Numbered from the stretch's first letter, positions 34,331 to 43,212 are shown. The stretch is DNA of 64,000 bases from Leifsonia sp. PS1209 (GCF_012317045.1 NZ_CP051154.1:3286001-3350000), one strand, 5' to 3'. Program-made: numbers and translations. The notes: generated from the letters alone by a model not told the origin.

Positions 34331-34912
34331 CTACGCGCGGAAGATGTGGATTGCCTCGCGTGCGGCGTAGAAGACGATGATGAGCCCGGCTACCGGGTCG
34401 GCCCACCACCAGCCGAAGGTGTAGTTCAGCAGGATCCCGAGCAGCACGCTGGTCGCGAGGATTCCGTCGATGAGGGTGACCCGTCCCTCGGTGAGAAGCG
34501 CGGGGTTGTCCAGGCGCTTGCCGACGACCCACTTGCCCCAGGCGAGGGTGAACATGGCGAGCGCGGTCGCCCCGGTCCAGGTGATTCCACCGATCAGGGG
34601 GGTGGCGTGGTGCCCCAGCACCAGCGCCATTACCGCTTGCACTAGGAGGTAGAGGGCCAGGAGGATGAACGCCCAGCCGATGAGACGTAGGGCCACGCGT
34701 TGCCGGGACGGGCTGGTGTCGGTGAGCTCCCAGATGACGACGGTGCTCGCGCCGATCTCGATCAAACTGTCGAGCCCGAAGCCGAGCAGAGCGACGGACG
34801 CCGACTGGTAGGCGAGGATCGCCAGCAACACGACGCCGACCACGTTCCAACCGAGGGTGACGATCTCCAGCGCGATGCCGGATCGGCGGAGTTTCATCGC
34901 GGGGTCGGTCAC
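34331..34912 (-). CDS. cation-diffusion-facilitator-like transporter, 193 aa
   Basis: A protein with six membrane segments and the CDF metal-site pattern: GFGLDSLIE near 45-53 and LTEGRVTLIDGILA near 140-153 carry Asp residues in helices 2 and 5 like other CDF proteins. It lacks the C-terminal cytoplasmic domain. It is divergent from another CDF gene (51 bp between starts). The metal is not predictable. Confidence 0.75.
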   Translation of the reverse strand: MTDPAMKLRRSGIALEIVTLGWNVVGVVLLAILAYQSASVALLGFGLDSLIEIGASTVVIWELTDTSPSRQRVALRLIGWAFILLALYLLVQAVMALVLGHHATPLIGGITWTGATALAMFTLAWGKWVVGKRLDNPALLTEGRVTLIDGILATSVLLGILLNYTFGWWWADPVAGLIIVFYAAREAIHIFRA

Positions 34913-34962
34913 TCGACGACCGTACTCGATGCCGCCTTCTGAGGGGATGAAACAATGGTCAG

Positions 34963-35643
34963 GTGTCCGGTGCTCCGAATCCGCCCGAGTCCAACCACGT
35001 GACCGTGAAGGTGCCGAGGTGGAGTCAGCGTCGTCGGATCCTGATCGTGCTCGGTCTCAACCTGGTGCTGATCGTCGGGCTTGTTGTCGCGGGGATATTC
35101 GCTCATTCCGTGAGCGTTCTCGCCGCCGCTGGCGACACCGTCGCCGACTGCTTTGCTCTGATGCTCGGCCTCGTTGCGATCGCGCTTCGGGACCATGACC
35201 CGGACCATCCGCACGCACAACGACCGATCGCCATCGCGGCGCTCGTGAATGCCACCCTCCTGCTCGCGGTGACAGTAACCGTGACGATCGAGGCGATCTC
35301 GCGGTTGCGTGAAGGTTCACCGCCCGTTGAGGGCTTGCCGATGGTGATCGTCAGCCTGGTCACTGTTGTCGTGATGCTCACCGGTGCACTAGTCCTCGGC
35401 CGCTCGGCCGCCGGCGAGGACCTGCATATGCGGTCGGTCCTGATCGACGCGCTTGCGGATGCTGCGGCAGCAGCGGCGATCGCCGTGGCCGGCGTCATTA
35501 TTTTGGTCACGAACGGGCTCTACTGGCTGGACCCGGTTTTGGCGCTGGCGGTCTCGGTCCTGATCGCCATCGCGGCGATCCAGCTGATCGTGAAGGCGAT
35601 CTCGGCACTACGTGGGAAAGCAGTCGACTTCGACGGCGACTGA
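34963..35643 (+). CDS. cation diffusion facilitator transporter, 226 aa
   Basis: A six-helix CDF protein: SVSVLAAAGDTVADCFALMLGL (helix 2, partly given as AGDTVADCFALM) and LHMRSVLIDALADAAAAAAI (helix 5) bear the paired Asp and His residues. The HDPDHPHAQRP loop after helix 2 is a candidate metal entry loop. GTG start. It is followed 74 bp later by an ArsR regulator and a third CDF gene. Confidence 0.8.
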   Translation: MSGAPNPPESNHVTVKVPRWSQRRRILIVLGLNLVLIVGLVVAGIFAHSVSVLAAAGDTVADCFALMLGLVAIALRDHDPDHPHAQRPIAIAALVNATLLLAVTVTVTIEAISRLREGSPPVEGLPMVIVSLVTVVVMLTGALVLGRSAAGEDLHMRSVLIDALADAAAAAAIAVAGVIILVTNGLYWLDPVLALAVSVLIAIAAIQLIVKAISALRGKAVDFDGD

Positions 35644-35717
35644 CTTTTGCAGTGAAGGCGTGTGCCGGTCGGGTCGCGCAATTTGCATCGCACACCGTGT
35701 TGATCTTTAATCTGCGT

Positions 35718-36098
35718 ATGGATGCAGATAAAGCGATATGTGGAAGACTGCCTGACAGCCAGTACGTCGAGCTCGCAGTGGAGGTGTTCGGCATGCTGGC
35801 CGACGCAACGCGGGTGCGGATTGTGCTAGCGCTGAAGGACGCGGGCGAGCTCTCGGTGAACCACCTGGCGGACATCCTCGACAAGCAGCCTGCCGCGGTC
35901 TCCCAGCACCTCGCGAAGCTGCGCCTGGCTCGCATTGTCTCGACCCGCCAGGACGGTCAGCGAGTGTTCTACCGGCTCGAGAACGAACACACGAGCAGAC
36001 TCGTGACGGACGCGATCTTCCAGGCCGAGCACTCGCTCGGCGGCACGCCGCGGCACCATCACGCCGAGGCCAAGCTCGGCGCGGAGACGAGCGCGTGA
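35718..36098 (+). CDS. ArsR/SmtB family metalloregulator
   Basis: A 126-residue winged-helix repressor: MLADATRVRIVLAL near 26-39 and recognition helix PAAVSQHLAKLRLARIV near 58-74. C8 at the N-terminus and a C-terminal PRHHHAE tail are possible Ni, Co or Zn ligands, as in NmtR/KmtR-type sensors. The ATG at 35718 lies inside an ATCTGC..GCAGAT inverted repeat (35709-35728) that may be its operator. Overlaps the next gene by four bases (GTGA). Confidence 0.87.
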   Translation: MDADKAICGRLPDSQYVELAVEVFGMLADATRVRIVLALKDAGELSVNHLADILDKQPAAVSQHLAKLRLARIVSTRQDGQRVFYRLENEHTSRLVTDAIFQAEHSLGGTPRHHHAEAKLGAETSA

Positions 36099-37180
36099 GC
36101 GGGACACACGCCCACGAGCACGACGAACACGGCCACACGCACGAACACGGCCACGGCCACGGCCACGGCCACGGCCACGGCCACGGCCACGGCCATGATC
36201 ATGAGCACGGCCACCAGCACCCGACCGGTTTCAAAGGATTCCTGTACGGGCTGTTCGTCCCGCACTCGCATGACGCCGCCGACTCCATCGACGACGCGCT
36301 GGAGGCGAGCACCGAGGGTGTCCGTGCACTGAAGATCAGCCTGTTCGTACTGCTGGGCACCACCGTGCTGCAGGCGATCATTGTCGCCTTCAGCGGGTCT
36401 GTCGCCCTTCTTGCCGACACCATCCACAACTTCTCGGACGCGCTCACGGCCGTGCCACTCTGGGTTGCGTTCGTGCTCGGGCGTCGGGTCGCCTCCCGCC
36501 GCTACACCTACGGCTACGGGCGCGCCGAGGATCTCGCCGGGCTATTCATCATCGCCGTCGTCGCTCTCTCTGCGGTCGTCGCCGCGTGGCAGTCGATCGA
36601 CAGGCTCTTCCATCCCCACCCGCTCGAAAACCTCGGCTGGGTGATCGCCGCCGGCCTCATCGGCTTCGCCGGCAACGAAGCAGTCGCGATCTACCGCATC
36701 CGAGTCGGCCAGCGGATCGGCTCCGCCGCCCTCGTCGCCGACGGCGTGCACGCGCGCATCGACGGGTTCACCTCGCTCGCCGTCGTCCTCGGCGCTCTCG
36801 GCGTCATGCTCGGCTTCCCATTGGCCGACCCGATCGTGGGTCTGCTGATCTCGGCCGCGATCATCGTCCTGCTCGGGGGCACCGTCCGCAGCATCGGACG
36901 GCGCCTGCTCGACGGCATCGAGCCCGAGCTGGTGGACCGTCTAGAGCATGCTCTTGAAGAGACGCCCGGCGTCACTGCTGTCCCGCGCGTACAGCTGCGC
37001 TGGGTCGGGCACCGGTTGCACGGTAGTGCGCAACTCGGCGTGGATGCGGAGAGCCTAAACGATGCACAGCACATCGTTGGCGCAGCACGTACCAATGCGC
37101 GGGAACACCTGCGAAATCTGGATGAACTCCACATCGAGGTCGGGGACGCTATCGCTGCTTGCCGCTCAACTCCCTCCTGA
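36095..37180 (+). CDS. cation diffusion facilitator with His-rich N-terminus (CzcD/DmeF type)
   Basis: A 361-residue metal efflux protein. Residues 5-42 are mostly His and Gly repeats (GH units encoded by tandem GGCCAC at about 36149-36196), a metal-gathering region. Six membrane helices follow, with HNFSDALTAVP and HARIDGFTSLAVV metal-site helices and a C-terminal cytoplasmic domain with two-fold conserved GV..PRVQLRWVGH. Coupled to the ArsR gene, so probably induced by Zn, Co or Ni. Confidence 0.9.
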   Translation: MSGTHAHEHDEHGHTHEHGHGHGHGHGHGHGHGHDHEHGHQHPTGFKGFLYGLFVPHSHDAADSIDDALEASTEGVRALKISLFVLLGTTVLQAIIVAFSGSVALLADTIHNFSDALTAVPLWVAFVLGRRVASRRYTYGYGRAEDLAGLFIIAVVALSAVVAAWQSIDRLFHPHPLENLGWVIAAGLIGFAGNEAVAIYRIRVGQRIGSAALVADGVHARIDGFTSLAVVLGALGVMLGFPLADPIVGLLISAAIIVLLGGTVRSIGRRLLDGIEPELVDRLEHALEETPGVTAVPRVQLRWVGHRLHGSAQLGVDAESLNDAQHIVGAARTNAREHLRNLDELHIEVGDAIAACRSTPS

Positions 37181-37323
37181 GTAACTCCCGCTCCTGCCAG
37201 TTCAGAGGACGGTCGTAAAGGCATCTTTCACAAGAGAATTGCGGCAACCGTCTTCGCAGATCTGGCGAGTTCGTTGGCCACACCGGAACGGTCTGGCATG
37301 CTGTGACTTGCGCGTTCTCGCGG

Positions 37324-37410
37324 CGGCGGTGGGGCTCACCGTAGGTAACTTCGGCATCATCGCCGACAAGAGTCCCTATCTCAAGGATTTGTGCTGTCTG
37401 GAGATAGGGG
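37324..37410 (+). ncRNA. fluoride (crcB) riboswitch 1, before the MFS gene
   Basis: P1 arms 37324-37328 and 37337-37341 enclose the loop GTGGGGCT; P3 is TCGGC/GCCGA (37351-37355, 37362-37366); the loop GGGGC (37331-37335) can form the pseudoknot with GTCCC (37372-37376). One C-A mismatch is present in P1. The alternative hairpin CCCTATCTC (37374-37382) with GAGATAGGG (37401-37409) uses up the pseudoknot strand and covers the ribosome site AGGGG. Confidence 0.8.
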
Positions 37411-37414
37411 AACT

Positions 37415-37456
37415 GTGAACATGATCGCGCCCGCCATTGCTAGGGCTTCATCGTGA
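37415..37456 (+). CDS. short leader peptide between riboswitch and MFS gene
   Basis: GTG (37415) or ATG (37421) starts a frame of 13 or 11 codons ending in TGA at 37454-37456. That stop overlaps the GTG of the MFS gene. The riboswitch-controlled ribosome site is at the right distance for this peptide but not for the MFS start, so the MFS protein may be made by translational coupling. Confidence 0.5.
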   Translation: MNMIAPAIARASS

Positions 37457-38709
37457 CCACAGAGTCGGACTCGCCCGAGCCGGTGCACGAAGCGGCTGAT
37501 ACAGAAGCAGACCAGCACTGGTTGACGCCGGGCGTTGGGAGTGTGGCTGCGGCAAGCTTCTTCTCGGATTCCGGCCATGAGATCGCAACCTCTGTGCTTC
37601 CGAGTTTTCTCACCAGTGTTCTTCACGGGTCAGCGGCGTCATTGGGCGTGATCGAAGGGGTCAGCGATGCGCTGACCGGCGTGGCGAAGTTGATCGGCGG
37701 TCCGCTGGCGAACGATCCGCCCCGCAGGCGTGTGATGGCTACTGGCGGCTACTTGGTGACCGCTCTTGCAACTGCGGCGATCGGCCTCGCCACTGCTGTG
37801 TGGCAGGTCGCCATCCTTCGCGCTCTGGCGTGGGCGTCGCGAGGCGTCCGTTCACCGGCTCGGGACGCGATGCTTTCCTCGCTGGCGCCGCAGCGCGCCT
37901 ACGGGCGCGCGTTCGGGCTGGAACGTGCAGGGGACAATTTGGGCGCGGTGGTGGGACCCCTCGGGGCCGCCGGGCTTGTCGCCTGGCTGGGCATTCGGCC
38001 GGCGATCTGGTTCGCGTTGATCCCCGGCGTTCTTGCCGCGATCGCGATCGGATTCGCCGCACGCGAGGCGCGCCGGCACGGGAACGGTGTCCGACAGCGG
38101 ATCCGGTTCGACCTGGCCGGCCTACGCGGCGCAGGTCTAGGCCGGCCGTTGTTGCCGATCGTGCTGTTCGAGTGTGGAAACTTGGCGAGCACGCTGCTGA
38201 TCCTGCGGGCGACGCAATTGTTCCAAGGGCAGGGAATGTCCGCCCCCAGTGCGGTGTCCACCGCCATCCTGATCTATGCGGCACACAATGCGGTGGCGGC
38301 CGGAGTGTCGATCCTGGGCGGGCGATGGATTGATCAAACCGGGCCACGGCGGGTGTTCGCGGCAGGAGCGCTGGTCTACGTGCTGGGTTACGCGGTATTC
38401 GCGTTTGGGCCGACACCGTGGTGGGCGATTCTGCTGGCCTTCGCGCTTGCCGGCGCGGGCATCGGATTCGCTGAGACAGCAGAGTCTGCGCTGGTGGCTC
38501 AGATCCTTCCCGATCATCTGCGCGGCAGCGGCTTCGGCGTCATCGGCGGCGTCCAAGCGATCGGAAACATCGTTGGGACCGTCGTCGCCGGCATCTTGTA
38601 CACGACCGTCTCACCGACCGCCGGTTTCCTCTACGCGGCGGCGTGGATGCTGCTCTCCTTTACCGGGTCGATCGTGCTTCGGGTCCCGGGCGGGAGCCGG
38701 CGTGCCTGA
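37453..38709 (+). CDS. MFS transporter under fluoride riboswitch control
   Basis: A 418-residue, about 12-helix major facilitator protein. Motif A-like sequence lies after helix 2 (GGPLANDPPRRRVMATGGYL), and RGVRSPARDAMLSSLAP and a C-terminal DHLRGSGFGVIGGVQAIGN are conserved in a group often annotated only as MFS transporters. The N-terminus of about 25 residues is acidic. GTG start overlapping the leader peptide. Role in fluoride stress is inferred from the riboswitch; substrate unknown. Confidence 0.8.
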   Translation: MTTESDSPEPVHEAADTEADQHWLTPGVGSVAAASFFSDSGHEIATSVLPSFLTSVLHGSAASLGVIEGVSDALTGVAKLIGGPLANDPPRRRVMATGGYLVTALATAAIGLATAVWQVAILRALAWASRGVRSPARDAMLSSLAPQRAYGRAFGLERAGDNLGAVVGPLGAAGLVAWLGIRPAIWFALIPGVLAAIAIGFAAREARRHGNGVRQRIRFDLAGLRGAGLGRPLLPIVLFECGNLASTLLILRATQLFQGQGMSAPSAVSTAILIYAAHNAVAAGVSILGGRWIDQTGPRRVFAAGALVYVLGYAVFAFGPTPWWAILLAFALAGAGIGFAETAESALVAQILPDHLRGSGFGVIGGVQAIGNIVGTVVAGILYTTVSPTAGFLYAAAWMLLSFTGSIVLRVPGGSRRA

Positions 38710-39481
38710 CCCGGTGGAGGGCGATGAGCGGTTCGACCGACCGTTGGGCCGAGACTCTGGTGCGCTGTTGAGCTCGGAGGAGGTGCGGGTGTTGTGGGAC
38801 TTTGTCCACGGCGACATCATGAGCGGCCCGACCCGGCAGCGGCTGAAGGAGTACTGGGGCATGTGTCCCCGGCACTCCTGGGCCTACGCGGTCGTGGAGA
38901 TCGAACTGTGGGAGGCCGGCGCCGGTGCACGCGGCGGCCACCAACCCTTTGACCTCACGGTCCTCTACACCGATCTTCTGCAGACGATGGCCGGCCGGCT
39001 CCGCACCGGCCGGCGTCGGGGCCAGGTCAAGGCGCTCGAGCGGCACGGGCAGTGCGTGATCTGTGCCGACGTGCGCGGCGGCGCACTAGCCGGAATCCTG
39101 GTCACGCACGCCGGCATGGACCTGCAGCAGCTCACCAGCGAAGCGAACGAGATGCGCTTCACCGCAGACTGGTTGACCGAAACCCGGCCGATGTGGGCGG
39201 CGACCGTCTGCCCCGACTGCGCGGAAGCACACTCGGTGGCCGCACAGCCCGGGACGCTCCCATGCCGTGCGCATCTGCTGTCCGGTCTGGCGATCAGTGA
39301 CGCGTCTGTGGAGCTGACCCGCACAACGCTGATGGAGTTGGCGGGGCGGGTGCGGGCGCTGACGGACTCGATGACGCAATCGGGGCGGCCGACGACGGAA
39401 TTGGTGAACGCGTCGTGGGTTCAAGCGGTGAGCTGGTTCAACGGTTGGGACTTCCCGCTGACGCTCACCCGGTCATCGTAG
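38702..39481 (+). CDS. hypothetical Cys/His-rich protein, 259 aa
   Basis: A cytoplasmic-looking protein with four paired metal-ligand motifs: CPRH at 55-58, CVIC at 118-121, CPDC at 170-173 and CRAH at 188-191, which could form two zinc sites. No known family recognised. The GTG overlaps the MFS stop by 8 bp, so both are controlled by riboswitch 1. Its 3' end overlaps the convergent phosphatase gene by 17 bp. Confidence 0.7.
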   Translation: MPDPVEGDERFDRPLGRDSGALLSSEEVRVLWDFVHGDIMSGPTRQRLKEYWGMCPRHSWAYAVVEIELWEAGAGARGGHQPFDLTVLYTDLLQTMAGRLRTGRRRGQVKALERHGQCVICADVRGGALAGILVTHAGMDLQQLTSEANEMRFTADWLTETRPMWAATVCPDCAEAHSVAAQPGTLPCRAHLLSGLAISDASVELTRTTLMELAGRVRALTDSMTQSGRPTTELVNASWVQAVSWFNGWDFPLTLTRSS

Positions 39482-40052
39482 AGGGAACGAGATCCACCAC
39501 TTGGATCCTCCAAGCCCCGTCGAGGCGCAGCAGCTCGTTAACCGATCCGGTGGGTGCCGCAACCGGACCCACTTCCGGATCGAGTTCGGTCAGTAGCGGT
39601 CGGATCACCGCGTCATGGGTGACCACGACGACGGCCCCCTCCGGGTACTGGTCCAGCACAGCATCAAGCGCCGGGCGCGCGCGAGCCATCACCTGGCTGA
39701 CGGGTTCAACGCCGGGGGCGGCGTCGACACTGCCGAATTCTGCGATCACGTCGGCCTTGATGTGTCCGGTCCACGGGCCGTAGTCACGGTCGTTGAAGCG
39801 GTCATCCGCGTACGAGTCAACGCCGGCAGCATCAGCGATGGCCTGAGCAGTGGTCACAGCTCGGGTGAGGGGGCTGGAAAACGCGGCGACCACGCCCTTG
39901 TTCTGCAAGTACTGTCCGAGCGCGGCGGCCTCTGCCCGCCCGGTCTCGTCAAGCGGCGGATTCGCCAACCCGCGCAGCCGACCCTCGGCGTTGAACGCGG
40001 TCTGCCCGTGCCGCACCAGATAGAGTTGCTGCCCATTCTCCTGCTGCGACAT
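39465..40052 (-). CDS. histidine phosphatase family protein (phosphoglycerate-mutase-like)
   Basis: A 195-residue enzyme with the phosphohistidine motif LVRHGQT near 12-18, a second Arg in SSPLTRAVTTA, the acid/base Glu region replaced by NDRDYGPWTG, and HD in VVTHDAVIRP. It removes phosphate from small molecules or acts as a cofactor-dependent mutase. It follows the second MutS-like gene by 11 bp and so belongs to the transcript controlled by riboswitch 2. Confidence 0.85.
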   Translation of the reverse strand: MSQQENGQQLYLVRHGQTAFNAEGRLRGLANPPLDETGRAEAAALGQYLQNKGVVAAFSSPLTRAVTTAQAIADAAGVDSYADDRFNDRDYGPWTGHIKADVIAEFGSVDAAPGVEPVSQVMARARPALDAVLDQYPEGAVVVVTHDAVIRPLLTELDPEVGPVAAPTGSVNELLRLDGAWRIQVVDLVPSTMTG

Positions 40053-40063
40053 GTGTTCTCCTC

Positions 40064-41578
40064 TCAGGGCACCGGCTGGGTCAGCGGCGCCGAGTCTTTT
40101 GCGTCGAAAATCCGGTGATAGATGTCTTCCCCGAAACTGGTGGGAAGCGGTGGCCCGACGACAAGCCGGAAATCGCGGTTCCCACTCTGGTCCCTGTTGG
40201 CTCGCAGGAACAGCGCATCTGCGTCGCCCTGGTCAAATTGGCGGTGCGCGAAGTCATAGAGGTGAGTGACGACGGCAACTCGGATTCCTGCTGCGGTGAG
40301 CGCCCCAACGATGTGGCGGAGGATTTCGGAGCCCTCCCGTTCGTTCGTGGATGCGAACGATTCGTTGAGCAGCAACAGGCTGCCGGGGGTGAGCTGGTCG
40401 ACGATGCTGCTCATGCGGGCGAGTTCTTCATCAAGCTTGCCGCTTTGCATCAAGGGATCTTCTTCCCGTTTGAAATGGGTGAAGATCCCGGCGCGCACCC
40501 CGGTTTCGAAGCGGTCGGCGGGGACGAAAAAGCCGCATTGGGCCAGGAGTTGCGCTAGTCCCAAGCTGCGCAAGAACGTGGACTTCCCACCACGGTTCGC
40601 GCCGGTGATGATCAGGGTCGAACAGCCGGAGGCATCCACATCGTTCCCGATCACCGTGCTCTGGCTGATCAGCGCGAGCGCCGCATCGTAGAGATTCGTT
40701 GACCGGAAGCCGGCGTCGCTGGTGAGTAGGGGAATGCAGGTGCCGGCGCCGGTGCCTGTCAGCGCGTCCTGGAGGTTGATCGCTGCGAGGTAGAAGCCGA
40801 GTTCGGTGCGCAGCATGGTGAAGAAATTCTTGATGTGCTCGGTGGACTGGGCAAGAGCGTTGGCCACCAGGCTCAGGCCGTGGTTGCGCAGATCCGCGAG
40901 AGCGTTGAATCCGGCCTCGTCCCGGTCCGCGATGGTCATCGAGTGGGCAGGGTGGGCGAAACCGAGCCGTTCGAAGAGGGTCACTTTCTGCTGCAGCGGT
41001 CGCCGCAGCACCAGTTCGGTGCCCTTGTTTGCGTGTCCGAGACGGGCCCTGATCAGCACGCCGTGTCGGAACCGCAGCCGGCGCAGATGGTCGTCGATTT
41101 CGGCGAAGTAGTCGTCGGAGAGTTCGGCGCTCAGCATCCGGCAGAGCTCGGTGAAGGCTGGCGAGTGGAAGCCGGCGGCGTGCTCATCGGCGATCAGCCG
41201 GAGTTGGCGCAGGTGGAGGATGAACATTTCCAAGGCCTCGACCGAGCGATGCAGGCTCGAGGTGGGCGAGCCCAGCCCCCAGCCGTAGATCTTCTTTTCT
41301 TCGACCAACGTTTGCACGCACACGGCATACAGGCTCCGGAGCACCTCCGGACGGTTCAGTGCGTCGGTCAGCGCCTGTTGCCGGTAGGTGATGCGCTCCG
41401 GGTCGGTCAGCGGTTGCAGCAACGCGGCCTCGGCGACGTTGCGGAGGAACGCGTCGTCGTTTGCCATCACGGTCACGATCGCGTTCAGTTCCAGGTCGGC
41501 ACCGAGCTGGAGCTGCAGCCTGGTGGGGCGGATCGAAGTATCGAAGTCGATGTCCTTGAAAAGCAGGTGGGCTTTCAT
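40064..41578 (-). CDS. MutS-like ATPase A, 504 aa
   Basis: A protein keeping only the MutS core/lever region and ATPase domain, without the N-terminal mismatch-recognition domain. Walker A TGANRGGKST is at 325-334, Walker B LLLLNESF at 401-408, and the signature SSIVDQLTPGS and VTHLYDFA follow. The ATG overlaps the stop of the partner gene (ATGA). It probably forms a heterodimer with it. MutS-like genes are among those known to be linked to fluoride riboswitches; their role is unclear. Confidence 0.83.
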   Translation of the reverse strand: MKAHLLFKDIDFDTSIRPTRLQLQLGADLELNAIVTVMANDDAFLRNVAEAALLQPLTDPERITYRQQALTDALNRPEVLRSLYAVCVQTLVEEKKIYGWGLGSPTSSLHRSVEALEMFILHLRQLRLIADEHAAGFHSPAFTELCRMLSAELSDDYFAEIDDHLRRLRFRHGVLIRARLGHANKGTELVLRRPLQQKVTLFERLGFAHPAHSMTIADRDEAGFNALADLRNHGLSLVANALAQSTEHIKNFFTMLRTELGFYLAAINLQDALTGTGAGTCIPLLTSDAGFRSTNLYDAALALISQSTVIGNDVDASGCSTLIITGANRGGKSTFLRSLGLAQLLAQCGFFVPADRFETGVRAGIFTHFKREEDPLMQSGKLDEELARMSSIVDQLTPGSLLLLNESFASTNEREGSEILRHIVGALTAAGIRVAVVTHLYDFAHRQFDQGDADALFLRANRDQSGNRDFRLVVGPPLPTSFGEDIYHRIFDAKDSAPLTQPVP

Positions 41579-43119
41579 GCGTGGATCCTTTCCCGCAACC
41601 GTGTCGCCGTCAGCCCGTATCGGGCCGCCATCGCCGTGGCGTGCGCGAGCCCGTCCGCCGGCCGACGACGGATGCGGAAGGTGCGCGTGGTGACCTCAGC
41701 CGGGTCGACCTCAGCGACCATGCTGACCGTACCCGGCCCGAGCGCTGAGAGCTCGTCGACGAACGTGACATACACCCCGAGTGCCCCCAGGGTGATGATC
41801 CGGTCGAGGATCTGTGTGCCGAGGAAGAGGGCGTCGCTCACGGTGGTCGAGGTGAAGATCTCATTCAGGATCACGATGCTCTCCCCGCTCGCCTGCTGAA
41901 GGATCGCGTGAACACGCAGCAGGTCGTCCTCGAGCTTGCCGGTGAGGTTCTGTAGGTTCTCCTGCCGTTCGAAGTGGGTGAAGACGCGGTCGAACAGGTG
42001 CAGCGTCGCAGAGGACGCCGCAACCGGCAGACCCAGCGCTGCCAGATAATGCAGCTGCCCGAAGGCGCGGGCAAACGTGGTCTTGCCGCCCTGGTTCGCG
42101 CCGGTGACGACAAGAACGCGCTCCTCACCGGTGAGCGAGAAGTCGTTGCCGACAACCGGGTGTGCTCCTCCGGCGAGCTTCGCGGCCAGCACCAGGTCGA
42201 CGGCGTCGCGCACCGAACTCGTGGGCTCTCTGGTCACCGTCGGAAGACACGTGGCCAGGTCGGGTATCCGTTCCAGATACTCCAGGTAGGCGAGGTAGAA
42301 CTGCACCTCCCGGTCGAAGCGTGCGATCATCGCGGATTGGAACACGGCGTGCTTCTGCACGAACCGGGCAAGAGCATCGAACTGATCGGGGAACACCTCA
42401 CCGACCAGGCCGAGGATCCCAGCCTCGACGTGGTTCATCGCAACCGGATCCTGCCGGCTCTGCAGCTTGGACGCGACCTCGCTCTGCCGAAACTTCGAGA
42501 ACGTAGCGGCGACGTCGGCGCTGTAGTCGGCTTCCTCGGTCAGCGGGAACACGCTGATTCTGCCGCCCTCGATCAGGAACTCATACCGGATCTGCTCGAG
42601 CCGGTCAGTGGTCTGGTCGGCATCCTCCGCGAGCGTCGAGAACGCCTCGGAGGCCACGTATTGATCCAACTGGTCGCGGAATCGCAGCATGCCCGAGGAG
42701 GCCAGGTCGGCGTCCATGAACCCGGAGGCCAGGCCGCCAACGGCTCGCAGATAGCAGGTCACCGCCTCCAAAGCGACCCGCTGCTTCTGTTGCCGGTAGC
42801 GCAGGGAGTCGGCCTCTGCCAGCAGGGTCCGCATGGCGCGCATTCCCTCCGCGAAACCGTGGATGCTCTTCCTCACCCGCGGTTGGGCGAGGTCCTGGAT
42901 GACAGCGTGCCGGAACTGCACCGCGGCAGCACTAGTTAGCGGTGTGAAGAAGTACGGCCTCAACTCGTACTGGTCACGGCCGGCAGTCACATCAGCGACC
43001 AGTTGGTCAAGATTCAAGTCGCCGAACGCATCCGACTCGACCTCCACCAGCTCGATGGCGGGCTCGTTTGGGGAGGATACGAAGAGGATGCTGGCCGAAG
43101 GTGCAGTGTTCTCTGCCAA
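41575..43119 (-). CDS. MutS-like ATPase B, 514 aa
   Basis: Second MutS-like ATPase, with Walker A TGANQGGKTT at about 339-348, Walker B IVILNEIF and switch-like YVTFVDELS. No mismatch-binding domain. The start is set at TTG 43119, six bases after GAGGAG. A longer frame opens at 43173 but its extra 18 codons lie in the fluoride riboswitch and are rejected. First gene of the minus-strand fluoride-controlled operon. Confidence 0.83.
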   Translation of the reverse strand: MAENTAPSASILFVSSPNEPAIELVEVESDAFGDLNLDQLVADVTAGRDQYELRPYFFTPLTSAAAVQFRHAVIQDLAQPRVRKSIHGFAEGMRAMRTLLAEADSLRYRQQKQRVALEAVTCYLRAVGGLASGFMDADLASSGMLRFRDQLDQYVASEAFSTLAEDADQTTDRLEQIRYEFLIEGGRISVFPLTEEADYSADVAATFSKFRQSEVASKLQSRQDPVAMNHVEAGILGLVGEVFPDQFDALARFVQKHAVFQSAMIARFDREVQFYLAYLEYLERIPDLATCLPTVTREPTSSVRDAVDLVLAAKLAGGAHPVVGNDFSLTGEERVLVVTGANQGGKTTFARAFGQLHYLAALGLPVAASSATLHLFDRVFTHFERQENLQNLTGKLEDDLLRVHAILQQASGESIVILNEIFTSTTVSDALFLGTQILDRIITLGALGVYVTFVDELSALGPGTVSMVAEVDPAEVTTRTFRIRRRPADGLAHATAMAARYGLTATRLRERIHA

Positions 43120-43125
43120 TGGGTT

Positions 43126-43212
43126 CTCCTCTACCTGGACGCCGTGCAGCGCGGTGGTGCAGGTAGAAGCCATTAGCGGACGGTCCGCGGTTGCTGGCGA
43201 GCTTCATCGCCA
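43126..43212 (-). ncRNA. fluoride (crcB) riboswitch 2, before the MutS-like operon
   Basis: The closest match to the consensus. P1 is TGGCG/CGCCA around loop ATGAAGCT (43195-43212); P3 is GCGGA/TCCGC; the loop GAAGC can pair with GCTTC (43166-43170) in TAATGGCTTCTACC. The alternative hairpin CTACCTG (43160-43166) with CAGGTAG (43131-43137) consumes the pseudoknot end and adjoins GAGGAG (43126-43131), so translation is likely controlled. Confidence 0.9.

Noticed and set aside
36149..36196. CRISPR-like or satellite repeat
   Set aside because: Six-base GGCCAC units in frame encode Gly-His in the CDF transporter; no spacers.
43120..43173. N-terminal extension of MutS-like protein B by 18 codons
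   Set aside because: These codons are the 3' half of a near-consensus fluoride riboswitch and the only good ribosome site lies after them.
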